NCBI RefSeq assembly: GCF_049243985.1
Contig: NC_135384.1
Location: 13,574,501 to 13,638,500, forward strand
DNA: 64,000 bases
Direction: 5' to 3'
From: Paroedura picta
Taxonomy: Eukaryota > Chordata > Lepidosauria > Squamata > Gekkonidae
In this document: piece after piece, positions 54,588 through 64,000 of the stretch
Numbering within the stretch: position 1 is the first letter of the stretch
Layout of the letters: each line of letters opens with the position of its first letter
Translations under genes and position numbers: made by a program
Notes under the pieces: model-generated
What the model was told of the DNA's origin: nothing
The model's database searches: none
Seen by the model: the letters and a program-made list of their open reading frames with translations, nothing else

Positions 54588-54963
54588 GGGTTGGTCCCCA
54601 ACCCCCGGTCCAGAGACTGGTATCGGTCCGTAAATCAGTTGGTACCGGGCCGAAGCTCCTCCTTGTCCTACTCCCCAGCTGCTGCCTCGGGGGCTGACCT
54701 GCCACTCTGCCACTGGCTCACCTTTGGTGCTCTCCAGCAGCCGCCACGGCTGGGGCTCCCCTTCAGCGTGACACTGTGCAGCTGCTGCTGGCAGTACCCC
54801 TCAGCAGGTGGTGGGAAGTCAGGGGCGCCGGCAGGAAAGTAAGTGGAGCAGGGGCTCAGGCGGCAGCGACATCCCTCGGCAAAAGGCTACCCCCCCGGGC
54901 CTCAGTAAAATTGTCAAGTGTTGACTGGTCCCAGGTGATAAAAAGATTGGTGACCACTGGTCT
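54588..54963. mobile_element. hAT-like MITE, longest copy
   Basis: Left terminus TTGGTCCCCAACCCCCGGTC, right terminus GGTGATAAAAAGATTGGTGACCACTGG. The interior is GC-rich, like 7549-7850 and 12741-13047. Confidence 0.65.
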
Positions 54964-55003
54964 AGATGACCCTGGAGGTCCCATACAACTCTATGATTCT
55001 ATG
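54964..55003 (+). mobile_element. CR1 LINE 3' tail fragment
   Basis: GATGACCCTGGAGGTCCCAT and CAACTCTATGATTCTATG, only about 40 bp, abutting the hAT-like element. Confidence 0.6.
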
Positions 55004-55224
55004 TGGGCATGTACACAGCTATGTTTCCCAACCATATTTTGCATGTTTGCACCAATTCTGGGGTTTCTCAAAGCCTAAAGAATGTTTCAGGAATTTCTCA
55101 ATTGTAAAAAAAAGTTGAGAAAAGTTGTTTTAACTATAGAGAGGGGTTTATGGCTCCAACTCTAACCTTATGACAACACTTCTGGGTTTTTTTTGTTTTT
55201 TTAAGAAGTGACCTCATATACCAG

Positions 55225-55428
55225 CATGATACAGTCAGAGTAGTTCAGCAGTGGAATAGGCTGCCTAAGGAGGTGGTGAGCTCCCCCTCACTGGCAGTCT
55301 TCAAGCAAAGGTTGGATACACACTTTTCTTGGATGCTTTAGGATGCTTAGGGCTGATCCTGCGTTGAGCAGGGGGTTGGACTAGATGGCCTGTGTGGCCC
55401 CTTCCAACTCTATGATTCTATGATTCTA
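55225..55428 (+). mobile_element. CR1 LINE 3' end
   Basis: AGTTCAGCAGTGGAATAGGC, GTGGTGAGCTCCCCCTCACT, TTCAAGCAAAGGTTGGATAC and ATTCTATGATTCTA at the end. A longer version of the copy at 48158. No gene was seen from 55430 to 56080. Confidence 0.92.
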
Positions 55429-56084
55429 CCAATGTCCCTGCTTCCAAGATGTCATGTGGTGACTTGACATCCTTAACTAGCAGCTTTGGTTTCTTGTGGC
55501 AACCAGAACTCATCCAAAAACAAACCCAGGAGCCTCAGGAGAACTCACTGTGTAGAGATTTGTCTAATTTTGTCTCTGCTCTTACCTGTTGGGCACACCC
55601 AGGCTGGGGCAGGGTCAAAAAAGGTCAGTCTCTGGTCTCTGTATAATCATCAGAAGGACAGGGTTTCTGTAAATAGCTAAACTCGAGAAACCTTCCTGTG
55701 TGAAGATTAAGCCATGTCTTGCACTCTGATAACAATGTGTACACAAACAAAAATCTTCTGAAAACTTTCATGACTAAAATGTATATTGCAAAGTCTGCTT
55801 TCCTGGGCTGAAAATAAAATAAAAGGCTAGCCTGCTCCAGAAGGAGGCCAAACTTTGACCAAGCTTCAAATGAAGCTTCAACCGAGCTTCAACCAAGCTT
55901 CAGACTAAACTTCTTCAGAGCAAGCTAGCACAGAGAGAGAAGCAAGCCTTGTGTCTGTCATTACTTCATCACTGTATTGGCACTGACCATATTATATGCT
56001 TGTCTCCCAGCCTCTTCCAGTGTAAGAAACAACCAGGCTGAAAGAAAACTGCTGAATGATATATACAGTTTAAAAGCCAATGTA

Positions 56085-56986
56085 TTAACTTCTTTTCTCT
56101 ATCATCAACTTCCTGGAATTCAGATCAGTTCTTAGAACAATAATGTAACATTTGGGGGAAAAGATGCAAGTTAATAGGCCAGTGTTAGAAGCCAAGACAG
56201 CGAAAATTTCTACAGCCACAATTTGCTTTCCTTTAGCACCCAGGTAAGCTGGAAGAAAGGCGAGCCAAACACTGCAAAACACCAGCATGCTGAAGGTAAT
56301 GAACTTGGCTTCATTGAAATTGTCTGGCAATTTTCTGGCTAGGAAAGCTACAGTGAAGCTGATGATGGCCAGGAAGCCCATGTAGCCCAGGGCACTGTAG
56401 AACATGGCGATGGAGCCTTCGTTACAGTCCAATATGATCTGCTTAGCCTGTGAATGCATGTCAGCAACTGGGAAAGGAGGAGAGATTGACACCCAGACAA
56501 TACCAATACCCACTTGAATGAGGGAGCAGGAAAGTGCAATGGAGTTAGCCACACCTTTCCCTAGGAATGTCCTCAACCTGCTATTTGGCTTTGTGGCCTT
56601 GAAAGCCAGGATCACAATAACTGTTCTTGCCAACACGCAAGAAATGGATACTGAGAAAACTATGCCGAAAGCCATTCGCCGTACAAGGCAGGTCTCCTTG
56701 CCTGGCTTGCCAATGAACAACAGGGAAGAAAGGTAGCAAAGAAGAATGGAGATGAGGAGAATGAAGGTCAAATGGCGGTTGTTGGCTTTGATGATGGGTG
56801 TGTTCCAGTTCTTCACAAAGATGTGCATCACCCAACATGTGATCATGGCAAAGGAAAGAGCAAGAGAAAGTATAAATATCCCCAAAGGTTCTTGGTAGGA
56901 TAGGAAAGTGATGATCTTGGGAATACATTGGTCATGGTTTTTGTTTGGATACTGATCTTCTGGGCACTTGATACAATGAGCTGCAT
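56085..56986 (-). CDS. V2R exon 6: seven-transmembrane domain and stop
   Basis: Begins after TCTGTTGCAG at 56987 in phase 1: a G from exon 5 completes the Asp codon of [16 protein letters not shown]. It contains [14 protein letters not shown] (TM1), [84 protein letters not shown] and [14 protein letters not shown], ending MIEKRS. All seven segments are open. Confidence 0.95.
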
Positions 56987-59900
56987 CTGCAACAGACAAA
57001 GACAAAGAGATATTTTATTCCTAATAAATAAACCTAATAAATCTTAGTTGAACTGATCCACTGGGCACTGGTTGCTGAACACTACTACTTTGCATTTTGA
57101 CAAGTCGGGTTCCCTCTCCCATGCTGTACCAACACTCCTGAGGAGTATTAATACAGCTGTGGCCTTGTCTGAGCCAACAGAAATGTGTGTGTGTTTTCCT
57201 TGAGCCCAAAATGCCCTCCTGCAAGTCAATGCTATTAAATCTAAGAGATTACTTAATTAATTTTTGTTCTCTAAGTTCTCCTTTGTATACTCATAAAAAT
57301 CCTGTAAAATGGACTAACTGTGATTTACATACATACCTCCCAGGAACTTTGTGGTTTACTGGGAATTTGGACCAGGCTCTCTCATTTTTTAAGGCCAATT
57401 TCAACTACTACTCTGGCTCAAAAATCTATTATACAATAGCCCAATGGCAGCAAGTGAAACTTTCCCCCCTTCCCTCAGAATCTATGCACTAGTACTTACC
57501 AGTCCTATTAGAAATCATATTATTTGGACATGGAGCACAATCATAGCAACAAGCTGGTTTCCCCTCTTGAATTACTTGGCTGTGCCCAAGGTGGCAAGTT
57601 TGAACACACTTGGAGATGGGTGGTATCTATTTGGAAACAGTTGAGACAATTATATAGGCCATATAAATGTATATGGCTGTAACAGGGAACAACTTGTTGA
57701 AACTGAGTAAAAAAGCTAGCTGGATCCACCTCAATATGTTTATCATCACCATATTTAATCCCCCACCCAATAAATATATGTTTCACATATGTTTGTGCAT
57801 TTGAAGCAAAGGAAGAGACATATTGCTTCACAAAACAATTGACTGTCAGTAACAAAAGGGATAAAGCCTCTTGTGGCGCAGAGTGGTAAGGCAGTAGATA
57901 TGCTGTCTCAAGCTGTCTGCCCATGAGGCTGGGAGTTCAATCCCAGCAGACGGCTCAAGGTTGACTCAGCCTTCCATCCTTCCGAGGTCGGTAAAATCAG
58001 TACCCAGCTTGGTGGGGGGTAAACGGTAATGACTGGGGAAGGCACTGGCCAACCATCCCGTATTGAGTCTTCCATGAAAATGCTTAGAGGGTGTCATCCC
58101 AAGGGTCAGACATGATCCAGTGCTTGCATAGGGGATACCTTTACCTTTACCTTAACACAAGGGATATTTTGACATACGAATTATACAACAGTAATTTGCC
58201 CACTTGTTCTTCATTTCTACCTGTTGCAATCTGTTGTTCCATACAATGGTACTCTGCCGGATGAAGAATTCATAGCTTGGTGAAATTTTTCCAATCTGGA
58301 CTTCAAGAAAGGATTGATTCGGAAAGGTGACCCAGTTGACAATATCATACCCAATGGATAATTCCCCATTCTCAAACAGGATTTCATGCAGAGCTCCATT
58401 GTTAAAGTGGATGTTTTTCAGGGATGACTGAAGCTAGATTAGGAGAGAATACGGCTAAATGTCTGAGAATCCACGCATACAATGCTCTATTTATGTTTTC
58501 ATTTTATATGAAATTCAAAGGAATAGAATACAAGAGATTTCATCCAGTGTTAATGAGAGTCTGGATGGTGTGATTGCTGATGTATGGCAGTAACCAGATC
58601 ATTGGTCTGAGATGTGGGAGCACAAGTTTGATTCTCACAGTTTAACATGCTTCAGAGTGTTCTCTGAGAATAAAATGGAAGAATGCTATGCCACTATGGT
58701 TTATATTGAGGAGAGGAGGAGGAGGAGGAGGAGGAGGAGAATTGGTTCTTATATGCCACTTTTCTCTACCCGAAGGAGTCTCAAAGCGGCTTACAGTCGC
58801 CTTCCCTTTCTTCTCCCCACAACAGACATCCTGTGAGGTGGGTGCATGTGGGGCAGCGCAGTTGCATGTGGGGTTGCATGTAGGGGAGTATGGAATCAAA
58901 TCCAGCTCACCAGATTAGAAGTCCACACTCCTAACCACTACCCAAGCTGGCTCTCAAAAGAGGGGCAGAGTGATATAAATAAATCTGATGTAAGTTAAAC
59001 TGAGAGACAATGACTGCCGCTGGGTGGGGAATCAAACTGTGTGGAAAATATTTCAGTAATGGTGATTTACTATTCTCTAGTGAGTTTAGATGGATTAATT
59101 ACATGGATTAATTTTTTGGAACAGAACTAGTTTGAGAGAGAACTCAGCCAAGGTTATGCCATTATAATAAACATCTATTTACAAACCTTTTTCCCCATTG
59201 TGGACCTGAAGAATACATAACATTTCCCTAGAAAGCTGCCCTATGCTGTGCCAGACCATTGGTCTGTCCAACTCAGTATAGTCTACTCCTGTCTCATTAG
59301 CTCTCCAGTGCCTCAGGAATTAAAATGTCTTTTTGGCAACAACATTTTTGATCCACCAACAGCAATTTCAGGTCAGTTTTCATACAAGTATAAAATAAAT
59401 GTACAAGGATTAAAGTTCATAGCCTTTATCTGAAATCTCCCAGCTTCCTGACGTACAACATTTCTGCATCATTGTTCATTATTCAAATAATCTTTCCTTA
59501 TATTCATTTTCATTTTACAGTTTCACATGATTTGAATCACATCTGTGTTGACTTTACCTGCCATGGCTGAACATCCAACTGCTTGAACCCGCCTCTGTTC
59601 AGCATGATCCTTTGCCTCGAGAGGTATACACCGTGTAAAACATGGGCCATGGCATAGACAGCATTGTAGATTGCATAGCTCTGACCAGTCATATCCATCT
59701 CAAACCGAATCAGAGGAAGACTCACCAGCTTTTCGTTCCCTGTACAATTTCCAAATTGTCTATCATTTTCATCGGAGATGTGACACTGGAAGGCATATTG
59801 CCAGAACAAACAGAGGAATCGCATCAGTGATGCATCTGGTTTGAAGGTCTCAAGAAAGTCCCAGAATCTTGGCACAGCTCTAGTGCTGATGCTGAAGGAC

Positions 59901-62900
59901 AAAGCACCTTGAAATAGCTCAGCACCAATAAGTATTCCAGACTGTGGAGCACTAAAATACCACTGAGGTGGCATAATCCAAACTTTCTCTATGTAGAACT
60001 TGGCGACAGATTCAAAAGCATTTAACTGGAGTGCTAAGAAAATGATTAACTGAGAGCATTCATTGAGAATGATGACATTCACTTCAGGTAATAAAAGGGC
60101 TTCTATTAATGTTGGGATATTTTCAATAAACTTATCATCACTGCCATAGTTAATTAGGGTATCCTTATGCAGAAAACCAACGCACAAGCTATATTGGGTC
60201 AGGAGAGGTATGAAGTTCTGCAAAAAGCTTTCTCCTCTATCATCATCAGAAACAATGAGGCCAATCCATGTCCACCGGAAATGCACAAGCAGCTGGACAA
60301 TGCCCATGTGATAAGTAGCTTCTCCTGGTGATATCCAGTGCAAGGAAGGAGATCCAACTCTCCCACTCAGCAAAGGCTTATGTGTACTATAAGCAAACTA
60401 GTAGGAAAACCAACATTTATTAGAGTTGGAGAATTATCAAGAATGATCTAGCAGATCAATATGGCAATATTTTCGCTAGCAACCCTTCCCAGCAAAAGCA
60501 ATGGAAACAGTACCTCTAGCTATAAGAAACAAATGAACTCAGGGGCCATTGTAACAGTATTGCCAGCCTCTCAGCCTTGGTTTCCACCAGGGAAAGATAG
60601 AAAGAGGGATCAAGGCCCTTTTCAGGTGTGTTTAGGCATCTGATAGAGGAGGAATAGATACTAAGGACAGCAAGCGACATCAGCTGAATTGCTACCACAT
60701 AGATTGCATGACACAGGGGCAGTCCTTAGCTTCAATAAACATTATTTTTAAATTTGTGTTCTGCCCTATAGAGACTTTAGTTCATTTCCCTGGCCCTGGA
60801 TGGCATAAGTTAGCCTGATTTTGTCAGATCTCAGAAGCTAAGCTGAGACACTATGCAGAGGCAGGCAAAGTTTCTTGCCTTAAAAACTCTAAGGGATCAT
60901 CATGAGACATAACGACATTTTACATACACATACACAGTTGTTCTTGTTTATCTGAATGGTTGTAAATTTGAATGCTACCCCATTTAAATTCTCCAAACAA
61001 GTACTCATTTAAATAGTTATCTGCATAATGGAATGTTAATGATGACTCATACTGATAGAACATAAAATACATGGATGCTCTATGCTCTAATTGCAGAATT
61101 TTATTTAAAAAAGGTCACTGGGACAGAAAATAAGTATTCTATCAAGAAGCAAATGTACAGTATAAAATGTTTTATATGTGATTTATAACTCCTAAGGTAA
61201 TAGCTAAAATTTCAAAGGGTTATAATGATGTTTGTTGGAAATGTAAACTCAAAGTTGGATCTTTCTTTCATATGTGGGGGAGATGTGAAAAGGTGGCTAC
61301 ATTTTGGATAAATGTACATGTTGTATTAGAAGAGAGATTTAAAATCAAGTTTTCATTGAAACTAGGATATATGTTGTTGGGTAAATGTCCTGAAGCTTTA
61401 CTATCTCAAGCCAGAACGTTCTTCTACGCCACTACAGCAGTGAGGTTGATCCTAGCTAAGATGTGGAAAGTGACGGAGGTACCAACTGTTTTGTTATGGA
61501 TGGATAAAATGGCTGAGCTATCGAGTATGGTGAAACTTACTTTGATGGTCAATGGAAAAACATCAGAAGAATTCAATGAACAATGGCACTTCTATATGGA
61601 TTATCTTCATAACCGACTCTTTAGAACAATTTCAGAGTGTGGGAGGGAAGGAGGGAAGGAGGAGTGTATATATGTTCTCATTCTTATTCTTTTCTTCTGT
61701 ATTTCTTTAAAACAAATAAAATATAATAATAATAATAAAGCACCAAATGTACATGTACTTACCTGTGGAACCTTATAGATACTGAAAATGCTGTCTGTCT
61801 CAATCATACTTTCAGTAGGGAACTCCCCAACAACAGAAAGCACACCCTTTTCCTTATTGCACCTATAGTTGGGTGCAATCTTTTGTTGTGTAAAAAGTAG
61901 TTCCAGGATGATTTCATGTGTGGTTCTCAGATTTAAAAAATTGTCATAGATGCGGAATCCAAGGGTGATGTTGGGCAGGAGTTTGGGATTCTTATTGATC
62001 TCATCAATGGCAAAAATCAATGACATGACATGTTGATACTTTCGCATCTTTGTACTGCAATGAGATGGGGAATGAAACACAGAAGTGATTGCCAAATTAG
62101 CCGACATATTAGCAGCACATTTTTTTTTAATCCTGCTGAATCTCCCTGCAAGAATGAGATGGAAATGTTTAGATGAGAAGAGTGTATCAGAGGAGGGAAT
62201 TTTGGTTGTGCCTCATGCTGTAGTGTTGTTCGTGTGACTAGGACAAATGGGAAAGTAGAGTTCATTTACAAATTGGAGGAATTATCCTGAGAAAGGCAAG
62301 CACTCTATAATCTATCTCTGTTACTGAAATTAGTAGGACTATATCAAGTCCTTGTTTCAATTTTCATTTATTTTTTCAAGCTAGAGGTGTGTGGAGCTGT
62401 TCTGGTGGCAGCTCAAGCTGAGACGGTGAGCCTTGCACATGTGGCAACTTAAATGGGCACCCCATGATCCCACCCCCTGTGCATGCTGCCATGTGTGCTG
62501 AGTCCAGCATGCATGCTACCGAGCCTATAGCCATTTGTGCCTTTTCTTTGAGACTCCCACCAGAGCATCAATCAGTGGCCACAACTTAATTTTAGCCGCT
62601 CCTTGTCAGTGCCCACAGTAAAATCCCTCAAACAGACTATAAAGAAAATCACTTCTGGCCCCTACCTGGTGGAATGAGCTCCCGGAAGAGCTACAGGCCC
62701 TGCGGAAGCTTTCGGCATTCGGCAGGGCCTGCAAGACAAATCTCTTCCACCAGGTCTATGGTTGAGGCCGACACATCAAAGAAAATCTGGACCTCCCTTG
62801 CTACTCTCGTCATATCAGGATTGGATTAAAAGCCCTCCATTCACCCTGAGTTTTTTATGATGTTTTTGCCGCCGATTGGAGGATTATAAGGGGATGGTTA

Positions 62901-63895
62901 AGTTGTGTTTTATAATGTTATGGGTTTTATGTGGTTTTTATTTATTGGGGCTTTTATGTTAGCCGCCACAAGCCCTTGTGGGAGTGGCGGGACAGAAATG
63001 CATTGATAAATAAATAAAAAATGATAGAGTTGCAACTAGATAATAGTAGTCCTTTTAGAGTTGTTCTCACGGAACAGTTATGTCAGAGTTCTTTCAGCTC
63101 CACCTCCCTCACAGGGTGACTGGTGTGGGGAGAGGAAGGGAAGGCAATTGTAAGTCACTTTGAGACTCCTTCAGGTACTGAAAAGTGAGATAGAACATCC
63201 AATTCTTCTTTGCAGGATGTTCAGCCAGAAATGCATGGGAGCACAAAACAGACAAGATTATGGAGAATGATGAAACAAAGATTCTAATTTCTGATAAAAA
63301 CAGATGAAATAGAGCATAACACACCCAATATCAAAACTGCAGACAAAATGAGAAATAGAGTTTGGATCACTGACATTGCAATCCTAGGAGAAAGCAGAAT
63401 AGAACATCACAAATTACAAAGACCAGCTCAGCTCCAGAAGGCAGCATTGCTTGGACCAAAAAAGAATCCGGTGAACATACATCTGTAATTACAAGAAATT
63501 TTCCATATCTCAAATTGCAAAACTCCATCTGCCAGTCAAAGATATGACTGTGACTGTTCATAAATTAATAAAAATAATTCATAATGTAACTTTCAGCAAT
63601 TCTAACCACCACCCAACAAAGAGTGTTAATGCAAAATAAGAACTTACAGAGCAGAATAATGACCTCTATCTGGAGGTTCAGTAAAGCACAGGGGAACTAC
63701 CAAAGTCTCTGTTAGAGACAGGACCCCACCAATTATGGCTTCTCCTGGCCTGTACAAGTTGTCTTGGGTAGTCCTATAAACACTGCAATTGCCTTTCATA
63801 ACCTCTTCACACACAAAACACGGAAAAAGCAGCCATAACAGACACCTGGCTGTAGATATTTGTTTACCTATGTACCTGGAGCTACATATGAACAT
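56085..63895 (-). CDS. Type-2 vomeronasal receptor (V2R), complete six-exon gene
   Basis: A family C G-protein-coupled receptor of vomeronasal neurons that detects peptides or other water-soluble cues through a large extracellular Venus-flytrap domain. Six minus-strand exons are present: 63648-63895, 61763-62054, 59558-60397, 58221-58433, 57500-57626 and 56085-56986 (248, 292, 840, 213, 127 and 902 nt). Every junction has AG/GT borders, and the phases (2, 0, 0, 0, 1) agree with the family pattern. They sum to 2622 nt, or 873 residues and a stop, with no internal stop. Domains are a signal-peptide-like hydrophobic start, a ligand-binding domain to about residue 530, a Cys-rich linker with CCYDCAPCP, and seven transmembrane segments with the [17 protein letters not shown] and PKCYIIVLR hallmarks. 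Introns hold SINE, L1, L2 and 5S-like insertions. Some positions deviate from usual V2Rs (exon 3 start, exon 1), so the ligand is unknown. The gene looks functional. Confidence 0.88.
57048..57235 (-). repeat. Dispersed LTR-like repeat piece in V2R intron 5
   Basis: Contains TTGAGCCCAAAATGCCCTCC and GCAAGTCAATG, shared with 14986-15190 and 44712-44860. Fossil; class uncertain. Confidence 0.35.
57500..57626 (-). CDS. V2R exon 5: cysteine-rich linker
   Basis: 127 nt between AAATAG (acceptor) and GTAAGT (donor). It reads [20 protein letters not shown] and then [20 protein letters not shown]. The Cys spacing is that of the family C cysteine-rich domain that couples the flytrap to the membrane domain. 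The frame is fully open. Confidence 0.9.
57866..58157 (+). mobile_element. tRNA-SINE family A in V2R intron 4
   Basis: Head AGCCTCTTGTGGCGCAGAG, box B-like GGGAGTTCAATCCC, tail ACCTTTACCTTTACC. The flanks AACAAAAGGGA and AACACAAGGGA suggest the target duplication. Opposite orientation to the host gene. Confidence 0.9.
58221..58433 (-). CDS. V2R exon 4
   Basis: 213 nt, phase 0 at both ends, between TAATCTAG and GTAGAA. Begins [20 protein letters not shown] and continues [20 protein letters not shown] and [14 protein letters not shown]-type sequence ([20 protein letters not shown]). One residue shorter than usual around ILFENGEL, where many V2Rs have FDENGEL. The donor is GTAGAA rather than GTAAGT, which is weak but acceptable. 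Confidence 0.88.
58700..58957 (-). mobile_element. tRNA-SINE family B in V2R intron 3
   Basis: Minus-strand copy with a (GGA)n stretch at about 58713-58740 where the CTT tail is expected, then CTTATATGCCACTTTTCTCT, AAAGCGGCTTACAGTCGCCT and TTAGAAGTCCACACTCC. An internal duplication of CATGTGGGG lies near 58843-58880. Confidence 0.88.
59558..60397 (-). CDS. V2R exon 3: main ligand-binding exon
   Basis: 840 nt, phase 0 at both ends. It opens [20 protein letters not shown], then [47 protein letters not shown]-type sequence ([12 protein letters not shown]), [20 protein letters not shown] and ends LDVQPWQ before GTAAAG. The usual opening YGSF and QFPSFYRTVPNE are altered ([22 protein letters not shown]), which may affect ligand contacts. 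No stop in 280 codons. Confidence 0.93.
60797..60870 (+). mobile_element. 5S-rRNA-derived SINE remnant in V2R intron 2
   Basis: TTAGCCTGATTTTGTCAGATC and TCAGAAGCTAAGCTGAGAC echo the 5S rRNA internal control region. Related to 36461-36545. Confidence 0.55.
61198..61740 (+). mobile_element. 5'-truncated L1 LINE 3' end in V2R intron 2
   Basis: Translates [21 protein letters not shown] then [13 protein letters not shown] and [20 protein letters not shown], the Cys/His segment and end of L1 ORF2, followed by a 3' UTR and AATAATAATAATAAAG. The open frame of about 125 codons suggests a fairly young insertion. Antisense to the V2R and only about 20 bp from exon 2. Confidence 0.9.
61763..62054 (-). 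CDS. V2R exon 2
   Basis: 292 nt, the usual size. It starts after CTCATTGCAG in phase 2 and gives [60 protein letters not shown] and ends FSIYKVPQ before GTAAGT. The NPxLLPNxTLGF stretch is a V2R hallmark. Confidence 0.93.
62670..63010 (+). mobile_element. L2-like LINE 3' end in V2R intron 1
   Basis: GGTGGAATGAGCTCCCGGAA, GGGCCTGCAAGACAAATCTC, CGCCACAAGCCCTTGTGGGA and an AATAAATAAATAAA tail, the same family as 20186 and 41455. Confidence 0.85.
63055..63215 (+). mobile_element. tRNA-SINE family B, 3' half
   Basis: GTTATGTCAGAGTTCTTTCA, ACCTCCCTCACAGGGTGACT and CTTTGAGACTCCTTCAGGTA. Head missing. Lies in V2R intron 1. Confidence 0.75.
63648..63895 (-). CDS. V2R exon 1: start and signal peptide
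   Basis: 248 nt with the ATG at 63895, an A at -3, and an in-frame TAA six codons upstream. It reads [20 protein letters not shown], then WLLFPCFVC (signal peptide core), [20 protein letters not shown] and [10 protein letters not shown], and ends in CT before GTAAGT. Joining to exon 2 restores Leu-Thr-Lys. It is more diverged than the other exons, but PGEAIIGG and the CF near the end fit the family. Confidence 0.8.
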
Positions 63896-64000
63896 TCTTA
63901 GAGAATTATCTTAAGTAGATCAACCCAGATTCTTACTCAGTAGAGCTTGCTATGAAGAAAATATCTTTAGGATAACACTAAACACATTCCTCGCTGTGGT

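Noticed and set aside
57500-63895. V2R pseudogene
   Set aside because: At first only exon 6 was obvious and the exon 5 region seemed out of frame. Reading the correct frame gives six open exons with matching phases.

Overview
The window looks like vertebrate, most likely squamate (lizard or snake), nuclear DNA. It holds a cluster of intronless olfactory receptor (OR) coding exons beside a six-exon type-2 vomeronasal receptor (V2R) gene. The background is AT-rich and crowded with BovB, L2, CR1 and L1 LINE pieces, two abundant tRNA-derived SINE families, 5S-rRNA-like SINE remnants, MITEs and long tetranucleotide microsatellites. No bacterial-style operons, CRISPR arrays or tRNA/rRNA genes were seen.

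Layout. From 1 to about 13.1 kb is a tandem array of closely related OR units (upstream block, OR exon, long 3' flank). It holds two intact genes (2216 and 10256) and one broken copy (8771) that a deletion has fused to the next unit. From 13.1 to 17.6 kb lie a 5'-truncated LINE and an orphan copy of the upstream block. A diverged OR follows at 17676. From about 20.5 to 32.1 kb there is a large inverted duplication with one intact OR per arm (22465 on +, 29808 on -), pointing tail to tail around a repeat-filled centre. From 34 to 52.4 kb, four more ORs lie on the minus strand. Two (35188, 41142) belong to the same OR6-like clade. Two (47977, 52311) belong to a different OR11-like group. From 56.1 to 63.9 kb a complete V2R reads on the minus strand; all six exons are open, splice phases agree, and the predicted protein is 873 residues.

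How the genes work together. All recognisable host genes are chemosensory G-protein-coupled receptors. ORs would act in olfactory neurons through Golf/cAMP. The V2R would act in vomeronasal neurons through Go/TRPC2. Each OR has a splice-acceptor-like sequence just before its ATG. Several have a conserved donor-like sequence 0.6 to 1.9 kb upstream, suggesting the usual OR layout of a noncoding 5' exon, one intron and one coding exon.

History. The duplicated flanks provide filled and empty insertion sites, so several transposon insertions can be ordered against the duplications. A 1192-bp element at 4009 has a TAA target duplication and an empty paralogous site at 28480. A 181-bp MITE at 5812 has a TTT duplication and an empty site at 26170. 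A SINE at 6158 has a GGTTCATTA duplication and an empty site in the first unit. I found no clearly unprecedented system. The best leads are the duplication and deletion junctions, the two 3-bp-target transposon families, and the conserved putative 5' exons.
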